NCBI GenBank assembly: GCA_023390905.1
Contig: JAEWBY010000080.1
Location: 1 to 64,000, forward strand
DNA from: Pseudomonadota bacterium
GTDB taxonomy: Bacteria > Pseudomonadota > Gammaproteobacteria > Xanthomonadales > Xanthomonadaceae
Direction: 5' to 3'
DNA length: 64,000 nucleotides
Under the pieces are notes generated by a model. The model had not been told where the DNA came from and searched no databases. It worked only from the letters and a program-made list of their open reading frames with translations. Positions within the stretch are counted from its first letter, which is position 1, and each line of letters opens with the position of its first letter. Positions 51,901 through 58,499 of this stretch are shown one piece after another. Both the position numbers and the translations under genes were made by a program.

Positions 51901-52122
51901 GGAAACGCCGTTGAAATCGTAGTCCAGGCACAGCGCCCGGCCGGTCACGCCCTCGACCGTGCGCAGCCGCCCGCTGACCTGGTTGGAAGTCAGCACGCGC
52001 CATGCCGATGCATCCTCGAAGCCATCGAGCAGGCGAGCGCCCTCCTGCGCCTGCGCGGACAGGCACGACATCCCGCACAGCAGCATCAGCGCGCACACGT
52101 GGCGCAGTCGTTCGCGTATCAC
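48946..52122 (-). CDS. Secreted discoidin-domain (alpha/alpha)6-barrel protein, putative glycoside hydrolase
   Basis: The start is GTG 52122, which overlaps the permease stop as GTGA and begins a signal peptide (VIRERLRH, then CALMLLCGMSCLSAQAQ). The product has 1,058 residues. Residues 30-183 look like a beta-sandwich carbohydrate-binding module, and 190-312 like an F5/8 type C (CBM32-like) domain. Residues 320-600 form a beta-rich domain, and about 600-960 an (alpha/alpha)6 barrel with SWIRDGA (638-644), NDSHGEL (691-697) and HSYWDNFWALRGYKD (766-780). These resemble acidic active-site motifs of clan GH-L/GH15-like and related enzymes, with Asp642 and Glu696 as candidates. I cannot place it in a known GH family. 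Operon position points to periplasmic work on the imported glycan. Confidence 0.8.
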   Translation of the reverse strand: MIRERLRHVCALMLLCGMSCLSAQAQEGARLLDGFEDASAWRVLTSNQVSGRLRTVEGVTGRALCLDYDFNGVSGYASLQRDLPMEYPDNYRFSFRLRGDSPANDLQFKLFDQSGDNVWWVNRPRHAFPATWTPVVYKRRHIGKAWGPSKDPVMRASARLEFTIYNQVGGKGSVCFDDLTFEPLPADDTSPLDATATAQGTRGDSDARRAVDEDPATAWEADAARATLTLDLQRPREFGGLRLDWARDRHATDYAIDLSDDGRAWRMLRDVRGSNGGRDYIALPESQARYLRLRVQRGAAPRIALQEARVQPLAFAATPNDLLESIAADRPRGWFPRGFIGEQPYWTLVGVDGGREQGLIGEDGAIELRRGAPSIVPFVQVADADGSSPSWVTWADVETSLSLQDGYLPMPQVEWTRAEFSLGIAAFAQEQSGRSRLIGRYRLTNTGAQPRQFTLALALMPYQVNPPSQFLNTTGGYSPIRRLSLRDGRVLLNGDLRIDFDPSGHARASTFDAGLITERLARNEPRSSAQDAPIEIHDADGLASAVQTYTVTLQPGQSFETHWLAPWEGELPVAFPFDAAAAQREVADGWRDTLDRVRIRVPAEGQALIDTLRTSLAHMLISRIGPRLQPGTRSYSRSWIRDGAMISEGLLRMGREDVARDYVQWYAPYQFKDGMVPCCVDDRGSDPVPENDSHGELIYAIAEYYRYTGDRAFLRSMWPHVQGAFGYMETLRLSERTDANRARNGAFYGMMPVSISHEGYSAKPMHSYWDNFWALRGYKDAAELAGIVGDAKQRRTMAAARDQFRADLDASLRAATRAHGIDYLPGAAELGDFDPTSTTIALAPGGEQGRLPADLVNNTFERYWREFAQRRDGQREWKDYTPYEWRNVAAFVRLGWRERAWEAIDFFFRDRRPQEWNQWGEVVSRTPRTPFFLGDLPHAWVGSDFVRSALDMFAYTREVDASIVIAAGVLARWLDGEGISVEGLRTPYGPLGYRLQRSGAQLRLEMPAGLRMPEGGIVLPWPLQGAPGRTTINGRAASWRNGELRIRELPAQVNVELR

Positions 52123-52964
52123 CCTTTGACGCTCCCCAGCAACAGGCCCTGCAGGTAATAGCGCTGCAGCAGCAGGAACAGCAGCAGCACCGGCAGCACG
52201 GTCACCACCGCGCCGGCCATCATCATTTCCACGTCCATGATGTGTTCGCGCGACAGCGACGCCAGCGCCACCGGCAAGGTGTAGTGCGCCTGATCGGTCA
52301 GCACGATCAGCGGCCACATGAAATCGTTCCATGCGGCCATGAAGGTGAAGATCGCCAGCGTCACCAGCACCGGCTTGAGCATCGGCAGCACGATCTGCAC
52401 GAAGATGCGCAGTTCGCTGGCGCCGTCGATGCGCGCGGCTTCGAGCAGTTCGTCCGGGATGCTGCGCGCATACTGGCGCACGAGGAAGATGCCGAACACC
52501 GTCGCCAGCGCCGGCACGATCACACCGCCCAAACTGTTCACCAGTCCCAGTTGCTTCATCAGCAGGAACAGCGGCAGCATCGCCACCTGCGCCGGAATCA
52601 CCAGCGCCGCGAGCAGCACCTGGAACAGGCGCTCGCGTCCGCGGAAGCGCAGCTTGGCGAATGCATAGCCGGCCAGCGTGTTGATCAGCAGCGAACCCAC
52701 CGTGATCGCGCCGGACACGATCAGGCTGTTGGCGAAATTGCGCGCCATGCCGGTGCGTGCGAACAGCGCGCGGTAGTTGTCGAGCGTCGCGCCCCCGGGC
52801 ACCAGCGGCGGCGGAAACCGGCTGGCCTCGCCGGCCGGCATGAACGAGACCGACACCATCCAAAGCAAGGGCGCAAGACTCAGCACCGCCAGCGCGATCA
52901 GGCCGAGGTGGATCCACCACGACTGCCAGCGCGATGCGCCGATTTCGCGGGCATGCGCGCTCAT
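52119..52964 (-). CDS. Sugar ABC transporter permease, MalG type
   Basis: The start at 52964 overlaps the preceding permease stop by ATGA. The 281 residues have about six membrane segments and the cytoplasmic EAA loop EAARIDGASELRIFVQIVLPMLKP, which docks on the ATPase. It is the second permease of a CUT1 (oligosaccharide) importer. The stop overlaps the discoidin gene start (GTGA), so all these genes are translationally coupled. Confidence 0.92.
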   Translation of the reverse strand: MSAHAREIGASRWQSWWIHLGLIALAVLSLAPLLWMVSVSFMPAGEASRFPPPLVPGGATLDNYRALFARTGMARNFANSLIVSGAITVGSLLINTLAGYAFAKLRFRGRERLFQVLLAALVIPAQVAMLPLFLLMKQLGLVNSLGGVIVPALATVFGIFLVRQYARSIPDELLEAARIDGASELRIFVQIVLPMLKPVLVTLAIFTFMAAWNDFMWPLIVLTDQAHYTLPVALASLSREHIMDVEMMMAGAVVTVLPVLLLFLLLQRYYLQGLLLGSVKG

Positions 52965-53845
52965 ACCAGCCCCTTGCGGCGGCCGATGCGCAGCATCAGC
53001 GTGGTGACGGCCAGGATGATCAGGAACAGCAGGAACGCCACGGCCGAAGCGCGGCCGAGCTTCCACCATTTGAAGCCTTCCTCGAACATGAAATACAGCA
53101 CGCTGACCGTGCTCTGCAACGGATCGCCGCGCGTCATGACGTAGGGTTCGGCGAACAACTGGAAATAGCCGGACACGGTGATGACGCCGACCACCAGCAG
53201 CACCGGTCCCAGCATCGGCAGGGTGATGTGCAGGAACTGGCGCCACTTGGACGCGCCATCGATGCGCGCGGCCTCGTAGAGATCCTGCGGAATCGTCTGC
53301 AGGCCGGCGAGGAAGATCACCATGTTGTAGCCGAAGTTCTTCCACACCGCGAACAGGATGATCGTCGGCATCGCCCAGCGTGGATCGCCGAGCCAGTCGA
53401 TCGGCGCGATGCCCAGGTGGCCCAGCGTCCAGTTGACCAGTCCGTAGCTGGTATGGAACAGATAGCGCCAGATCACCGCCACCGCGACCAGCGTGGTCAC
53501 CACCGGCGCGAACAACGCCGTGCGGAACAGGGCCTTGAAGCGCGCCAGCGGCGCATGCAGCAGCATCGCCGCGCCCAGCGAGACCAGAATCGACAGCGGC
53601 ACGCCGACGACGACGAAATAGGTGGTGTTGCCGAGCGCTTTCCAGAACATCGGCGTCTGGAGCAGATCGAGGTAGTTGCCGAGGCCGACGAAGCGCAGGT
53701 TGTCACTGTCGGCCAGCGCATACAGGTCAAAGTCGCTCAGGCTCAGCAGCAGCGCCGAGAACACCGGAAGCCCGAAGAACACGCCGAGCACGATCAGCGC
53801 GGGCGCGGCGAACAGCCAGCCAGCGAGCGGAATGCGCCGGTTCAC
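52961..53845 (-). CDS. Sugar ABC transporter permease, MalF type
   Basis: The start is GTG 53845, overlapping the binding-protein stop as GTGA and beginning VNRRIPLAGWLFAAPALIVLG. The 294 residues give about six membrane segments and the EAA loop EAARIDGASKWRQFLHITLPMLGP. It lacks the long periplasmic P2 loop of enteric MalF, as is common in CUT1 permeases. It forms the channel with the MalG-type partner downstream. Confidence 0.91.
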   Translation of the reverse strand: MNRRIPLAGWLFAAPALIVLGVFFGLPVFSALLLSLSDFDLYALADSDNLRFVGLGNYLDLLQTPMFWKALGNTTYFVVVGVPLSILVSLGAAMLLHAPLARFKALFRTALFAPVVTTLVAVAVIWRYLFHTSYGLVNWTLGHLGIAPIDWLGDPRWAMPTIILFAVWKNFGYNMVIFLAGLQTIPQDLYEAARIDGASKWRQFLHITLPMLGPVLLVVGVITVSGYFQLFAEPYVMTRGDPLQSTVSVLYFMFEEGFKWWKLGRASAVAFLLFLIILAVTTLMLRIGRRKGLV

Positions 53846-55182
53846 CGCGCCGCTCCGCGCGCCTGCGCCTGCGCGTGCATCCAGCGGCGCTTTTCGAGGA
53901 TCGCATCCACGCGCGCGTCCAGATCGCGCACGGCCGCGTCCGGGTTTTCTCCTCCGCGCACGACGCGCTCGGTGGTCAGCCGGATCTCCTGCGCGATGCG
54001 CTCCCACTCCAGTACCTTCGGCGGCGGCTTGACGCGTTCGAGCTGATCGCGGAACGCACCGGCATACGGATCGTTCTTCAGCGCCGGCGATTCCCATGCG
54101 CTGCGCCGCGGCGGCATGTCGCCGATCAAGGCATGGAACTGCTGCTGCACCTGCGGCCGCGAGAGGAATTCGATCAGCTTCCACGCCGCGGCCTTGTGCC
54201 GCGAACTGCGGAAGATCACCAGATTGGTGCCGCCGGCGATGCCCGCGCCCGGACCGTCCGGTCCCGGCAATGGCATCGTGCCCCATTGATCACGCAGGTG
54301 CGCCGGCGCGCGTTCGCGGAACTCGCGGATGTTCCAGGGACCGGACAGATAGAACGCGTAGAAGCCGTTGAAGAATTCGTCCCACACGTTCGATATCTGC
54401 GTGTCGGACATCGGTGGCGCCCAGCCCTGCTCGAACGCATTGGCGTAGAACGACAGCGCGCGGCGGAAGCCCGGGCTGCTGAAATTGCCTCGGTTGCCGT
54501 GATCGCGCAGCAACGGGTCAGGCATCTGCAGCGCCAGTGACACCTGCTGCTCGAATTCGTTGACCGGCATCAGGATCGCGTAGCGATCGGGGCCGACGTT
54601 GCGCTTGATCGCGGCCATTGCCCGTTCCCACTCGGCCCAGGTGCGCGGCGGTGTCGGAAAACCGGCCTGGCGCAGCAGGTCCTTGCGATAGAACAGCAGT
54701 CGCGTATCGACGTACCACGCAATGCCGACCAGTTGGCCATCGACCACGCCGGTATCCCAGATGCCGGGGAAATAATCCGCGCGCTCGACCACCGGCGATG
54801 CCGCCACATACGGCTGCAACGGTTCCAGCGTGCCGAGCGCGGCGAATTCGGGTATCCACGTGTTGCCGATCTGGCCGACATCCGGCAATCCATCGGCGGC
54901 GAAGGCGGTCAGCAGTTTTTCGTGCGCGGCCGTCCACGGGATGTTCTGGATCTCGACATCGATCTGCGGATGCTCGCGCTCGAACTGCTCGACGAGCACT
55001 GCGACGACCTCGGCTTCCCGGCCCATCGCCCAGAAGCTGATCGTCTCGCGCGTGTCCTGCCTGGCGCAGGCAGGCAACAGCACGCAGGCCAGCGTGGCGA
55101 TGGCGACGCCGATCCATCGCATCCACCGGTGGCGGAGGCGCGGACGTGTCGCGGACAGGCCGGTCGCCGGTGACGATCGCAT
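53842..55182 (-). CDS. Sugar-binding lipoprotein of an ABC transporter
   Basis: The 446-residue protein is a family 1 extracellular solute-binding protein (MalE/UgpB fold). Its n-region is long and basic, followed by a hydrophobic stretch and a lipobox ending at Cys39 (LLPAC), so it should be lipid-anchored in the periplasm. Typical stretches are ISFWAMGREAEVV, GLPDVGQIGNTWIPEF, YFPGIWDTGVVDGQLVGIAWYVDTRLLFYRKDLL and IAGGTNLVIF. The gene starts nine bases after the GH144-like gene, so the enzyme and its importer are made together. The ligand is probably an oligo-beta-glucoside. An in-frame Met21 is an alternative start. Confidence 0.9.
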   Translation of the reverse strand: MRSSPATGLSATRPRLRHRWMRWIGVAIATLACVLLPACARQDTRETISFWAMGREAEVVAVLVEQFEREHPQIDVEIQNIPWTAAHEKLLTAFAADGLPDVGQIGNTWIPEFAALGTLEPLQPYVAASPVVERADYFPGIWDTGVVDGQLVGIAWYVDTRLLFYRKDLLRQAGFPTPPRTWAEWERAMAAIKRNVGPDRYAILMPVNEFEQQVSLALQMPDPLLRDHGNRGNFSSPGFRRALSFYANAFEQGWAPPMSDTQISNVWDEFFNGFYAFYLSGPWNIREFRERAPAHLRDQWGTMPLPGPDGPGAGIAGGTNLVIFRSSRHKAAAWKLIEFLSRPQVQQQFHALIGDMPPRRSAWESPALKNDPYAGAFRDQLERVKPPPKVLEWERIAQEIRLTTERVVRGGENPDAAVRDLDARVDAILEKRRWMHAQAQARGAAR

Positions 55183-55191
55183 CCGCGCAGC

Positions 55192-56829
55192 TTACTCCGG
55201 CATCTGCGATCGCGCCGGCTGCTGCGCCTGTTCAGCGGCCTGCGCCGCGCGGGACTCGGCCGTGCCCAGCGCACGCGCGGCAGCGGCCTTGGGGTCGGCG
55301 TTGGGCGGCACCTCGACCGGCGCGCCCTCCGGCGTCAGCCATCCGCCCTCGAAACCGGCGCGCTCCAGACCCTTGCGGATGTACGGGTTCTTCTTCATCA
55401 CGTCCCAGACGAAGCCGTTCCGGTAATTGGCGATCATCGTCAGGATCGGGCCCTGATCGATGCCGATGTAGTCGCTCGCCACCCACCCTTCACCCGGCAC
55501 GATGCGGCCGGCCTTGATCGGAATGTCGTAGTCGAAACTGGGGTTGAACGCATCGAGGAAGCCGTAGCTGGAATACAGATAATCGCCGTAGCGCTCGTGC
55601 ATGTGTTCGGTGGCGGGAATGACGATCTCCGGCGCGAACGGCAGCGAGGCGATCGCCGCGGTCGGGGCGATGGTGCCGTCGTCGAAGTTTTCGCGGAAGC
55701 CCACGCCGCGCGCGGAGTAATGACGGAATTCGCGTTGTTCGCGGCGGTATTCCTGCATGGTCTGCTGCGGGCCGTCGCTGGCGGTCAGGCCCCAGACGTT
55801 CTCGCCGTAGCCGCGCCACTTCATCGGGTTTTCGATCGCGTAGTTGCGCTGGGCGTAGGTGGCGCGGCGGCTGTTCTCGAAGTAGTCGATGCCGCGTTCG
55901 CGCATGTACGCGTCCTGGATGCCGCGGAAGTCGATCCACACGTGGCTGTACTGATGACCGAAATGCGGACCGAAGGTCAGGTATTCCTGTCCCTGGTACA
56001 CGCCCCAGGCTTCGCCGTAGGTGCGCGTCCACACTTCCCAGGCCTCCGGGCCGACCGGGTGCGAAGGCGAGCCGAGCGCGAGCACGTACAGCATCATCGC
56101 TTCGTTGTAGCCCTTCCAGTCATGCGGAATCGTGCCGCTCTCCGGGAACCAGCCCATCGAGACCAGCGGCTTGTTCTTCTGCAGGAAGGTCCAGTCCACG
56201 CGCTTGTACAGCGTGTCGGCGAGCTTGCGGATTTCCTCTTCGCGCGGATCCTCGCGATCGTAATAGGACTGCGCGAACAGCACGCCCATCATCAGCAGCG
56301 TGGTGTCCACGCTCGACAGCTCCACCCAGCTCGCGTACCGGTGGCCGGTCTGCATGTCGAGGAAGTGGTAATAGAAGCCCTTGTAACCGGCCTTGCCCTC
56401 GGCCTGCGGGCCCTGCGGCAGATCCTCGAGGAAGCGCAGCGTGGTCAGCGTGCGATCCACGGCCTGCGTGCGGTTGACCCAGCCGTTCTCCACACCGATC
56501 GGATACGCGGTCAGCGCGAAGCCCACCGACGCGATGCTGGCGAACGGACGCGAAGGAAACCGATCCGGCGTCATGCCGTTGGTTTCGTTGGTGGTGTCCC
56601 AGAAGAACTGGAAGGTGCGCCGTTCGATGTCGCGGAACAGCGGCGAAAGTTCCGGTTTCGCCGGCGGTTCGGGCTTGCGCGCCGAGGCGCCGGTGGTCGG
56701 CTTCGACGCGGTCGCCGATCGAGCCGGCGCGGGCGTCTGATCCTTGCAGCCGGCGGCCACCGTCAGCAGCGCCGCCAGCGCCAGCATTCCCCACGTTTTC
56801 GTCCACCTGGTATTCGCTGCCCGACTCAT
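55192..56829 (-). CDS. GH144-like glucoamylase-domain lipoprotein, putative endo-beta-1,2-glucanase
   Basis: The 545-residue product has an n-region with Arg and Lys and a lipobox ending at Cys28 (LLTVAAGC), so it is an exported lipoprotein. Residues about 45-505 form the glycoamylase-like (PF10091) (alpha/alpha)6 domain: RRTFQFFWDTTNETNGMTPDR, LTFGPHFGHQYSHVWIDFRG and GYGENVWGLTASDGP. Characterised members are GH144 endo-beta-1,2-glucanases, but the domain is wider than that activity. The C-terminus is an Ala/Gln-rich tail. The start is uncertain: ATG 56829 stands five bases from the operator with no Shine-Dalgarno, and ATG 56787 (MLALAALL) is an alternative. It begins a run of tightly coupled transporter genes. 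Confidence 0.85.
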   Translation of the reverse strand: MSRAANTRWTKTWGMLALAALLTVAAGCKDQTPAPARSATASKPTTGASARKPEPPAKPELSPLFRDIERRTFQFFWDTTNETNGMTPDRFPSRPFASIASVGFALTAYPIGVENGWVNRTQAVDRTLTTLRFLEDLPQGPQAEGKAGYKGFYYHFLDMQTGHRYASWVELSSVDTTLLMMGVLFAQSYYDREDPREEEIRKLADTLYKRVDWTFLQKNKPLVSMGWFPESGTIPHDWKGYNEAMMLYVLALGSPSHPVGPEAWEVWTRTYGEAWGVYQGQEYLTFGPHFGHQYSHVWIDFRGIQDAYMRERGIDYFENSRRATYAQRNYAIENPMKWRGYGENVWGLTASDGPQQTMQEYRREQREFRHYSARGVGFRENFDDGTIAPTAAIASLPFAPEIVIPATEHMHERYGDYLYSSYGFLDAFNPSFDYDIPIKAGRIVPGEGWVASDYIGIDQGPILTMIANYRNGFVWDVMKKNPYIRKGLERAGFEGGWLTPEGAPVEVPPNADPKAAAARALGTAESRAAQAAEQAQQPARSQMPE

Positions 56830-56833
56830 CTCG

Positions 56834-56847
56834 TGTAACCGTTTACA
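56834..56847. promoter_or_regulatory. LacI-type operator before the GH144-like gene
   Basis: TGTAACCGTTTACA matches TGTAANCGNTTACA at every fixed position. It begins five bases upstream of ATG 56829, so a bound repressor would sit on the expected ribosome-binding site DNA or the start of transcription. Confidence 0.75.
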
Positions 56848-56856
56848 TTCAAGTGC

Positions 56857-56887
56857 AAAAAAAACCGCGGCGCTCAGGCCGGGAGCG
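56857..56887 (-). terminator. Possible terminator overlapping the halogenase stop
   Basis: On the minus strand CGCTC (56887-56883) pairs with GAGCG (56875-56871) around the stop codon, and after CCGCGG comes a run of eight T residues (complement of 56857-56864). The stem is short, so partial read-through into the GH144-like gene is likely. Confidence 0.4.
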
Positions 56888-58421
56888 GATGGGGATGCGC
56901 CTGGGGGGGCGGCGCATCCTTCGCGGCGCAATGGCGATCGATGAAAGCCTGGTGCGTGGGCATGGCGTCCACGCACCGGCCGACGGTGGCGGCCACGTCG
57001 TCGACGAAGCGCCATACGTCCTGTTCCGGAACCTGCCGCACCAGAGGATGACAGGCACGCGGCACGATGCCCTGCCCGACCATCACCTGCACCCAGCTCA
57101 TCTCGGCGAACATCTCCTCGCCGTTGCGGAAGAAGCGGCCGCTGTCGCCGAACAGATCGATCACCTCCTGCAGTTCCTGCGGGATCTCCATCTGCCGGCA
57201 GCGCGTCCAGAATTCGCCTTCGCGTTCGTTGGCCTTGTAATGCAGGATGAGGAAATCGCGGATGCGATCGAAGTCGAACGCCATCTGCCGGTTGTAGTTC
57301 TCGGCCAGCGTGGCGTGATCGCGCGACTGCGGCCACAGCGCGAGCAGCTTCATGATGCCGGACTGGATCGAATAGATGCTGGTGGCTTCGAGCGGTTCGA
57401 GGAAGCCGCTCGACAGTCCGATCGCCACCACGTTGCGGTTCCAGAACTGCCGGCGCCGCCCGGTGACGAAACGCAGCGGCATCGGATCCTTCAGCGGCCT
57501 GCCATCCAGATGGGCCAGCAGCGTCGCGGTGGCTTCGTCGTCGCTGATGAACTGGCTGCAATACACGTGGCCATTGCCGGTGCGGTGCTGCAACGGAATC
57601 CGCCATTGCCAGCCAGCCTGCCGCGCGGTCGAACGCGTGTACGGCGTGGGTGCACCGGCATTCTCCGTCGGTACCGCCAGCGCGCGATCGCAGGGCAGCC
57701 AGTGGCTGTAATCGAGGTAGCCGGTCTTGAGGGTTTCCTCGATCAGCAGGCCACGGAAGCCGGAGCAGTCGATGAAGAAATCGCCGGCGATGCGTTCGCC
57801 GCTTTCGAGTTCGACCGAAGCGATGTCGCCACGCTCATCACGCAGCACCTGCCGCACGATGCCCTCGTGGCGCACGACGCCGCGCTGTTCGGAATAGCCG
57901 CGCAGGTAGCGCGCATATAGCCCGGCGTCGAAGTGGTAGGCGTAGGAGATGTTCGCCAGTGGCGAATTGGCCGGCACGTCGCGCGCCGAGGTCATGAATT
58001 TGTCGTGCATCGCGGCGGTGGCCGCGAGCACGTGATCGCCCAGCGGCCGCGCGCGGCCATCCAGGCGTGCCTTGTACCAGTAATGCTGGAACGGCAGCAT
58101 GCCCAGGCCCGGACCCAGGCTGTTGCCGAACCCGTGCACGTAGGTCTGGCCCGGCCGCAGCCAGTCGCGGAACTGCACGCCCAGCTTGAACGTGCCCTGC
58201 GTGCTGCGGACGAAATCGGCTTCATCCAGCCGCAGCATCTGGTTGAACAGATGGATGTGCGGAATGGTGCCCTCGCCCACGCCGACGGTTCCGATCTGCT
58301 CCGATTCGATCAGCCGGATCGACGTGCCGCGCGGCAGCACCGCGGCCAGCGCGGCCGCGGTCATCCAGCCGGCCGTGCCGCCGCCGACGATGACGATCGA
58401 GTTGAGGGCGTGTTCGTTCAT
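56874..58421 (-). CDS. Flavin-dependent tryptophan halogenase homologue
   Basis: The 515-residue protein has every hallmark of a working flavin-dependent halogenase. These are the FAD motif GGGTAG at 13-18, Lys79 (STQGTFKLG), which handles hypohalous acid, the halogenase fingerprint WQWRIP at 271-276, and Glu345 in SGFLEPLEATSIY. The usual substrate is tryptophan or a free indole; Xanthomonas relatives are known to brominate indole. The gene sits between a TonB-dependent receptor and a glycan hydrolase, with no biosynthetic cluster and no flavin reductase nearby. Homologues are recurrent in such sugar loci, but their role is unknown. No signal peptide is seen, so it is cytoplasmic. Confidence 0.88.
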   Translation of the reverse strand: MNEHALNSIVIVGGGTAGWMTAAALAAVLPRGTSIRLIESEQIGTVGVGEGTIPHIHLFNQMLRLDEADFVRSTQGTFKLGVQFRDWLRPGQTYVHGFGNSLGPGLGMLPFQHYWYKARLDGRARPLGDHVLAATAAMHDKFMTSARDVPANSPLANISYAYHFDAGLYARYLRGYSEQRGVVRHEGIVRQVLRDERGDIASVELESGERIAGDFFIDCSGFRGLLIEETLKTGYLDYSHWLPCDRALAVPTENAGAPTPYTRSTARQAGWQWRIPLQHRTGNGHVYCSQFISDDEATATLLAHLDGRPLKDPMPLRFVTGRRRQFWNRNVVAIGLSSGFLEPLEATSIYSIQSGIMKLLALWPQSRDHATLAENYNRQMAFDFDRIRDFLILHYKANEREGEFWTRCRQMEIPQELQEVIDLFGDSGRFFRNGEEMFAEMSWVQVMVGQGIVPRACHPLVRQVPEQDVWRFVDDVAATVGRCVDAMPTHQAFIDRHCAAKDAPPPQAHPHPLPA

Positions 58422-58438
58422 GCGTGGTGGCCTGCCTC

Positions 58439-58478
58439 GGCGCAGGGCCCGCGGGGAGAGAGTCGCGGACCCTGCGCC
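58439..58478. repeat. GC-rich hairpin between the receptor and halogenase genes
   Basis: GGCGCAGGGCCCGC (58439-58452) pairs at 13 of 14 positions with 58465-58478, loop of 12 bases. It lies in the 78-base gap after the receptor stop. It lacks a T run, so it may protect the receptor mRNA end and lower halogenase expression, or terminate weakly. Confidence 0.65.
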
Positions 58479-58499
58479 GGGTTCAAGCCTGCGCGTCTG

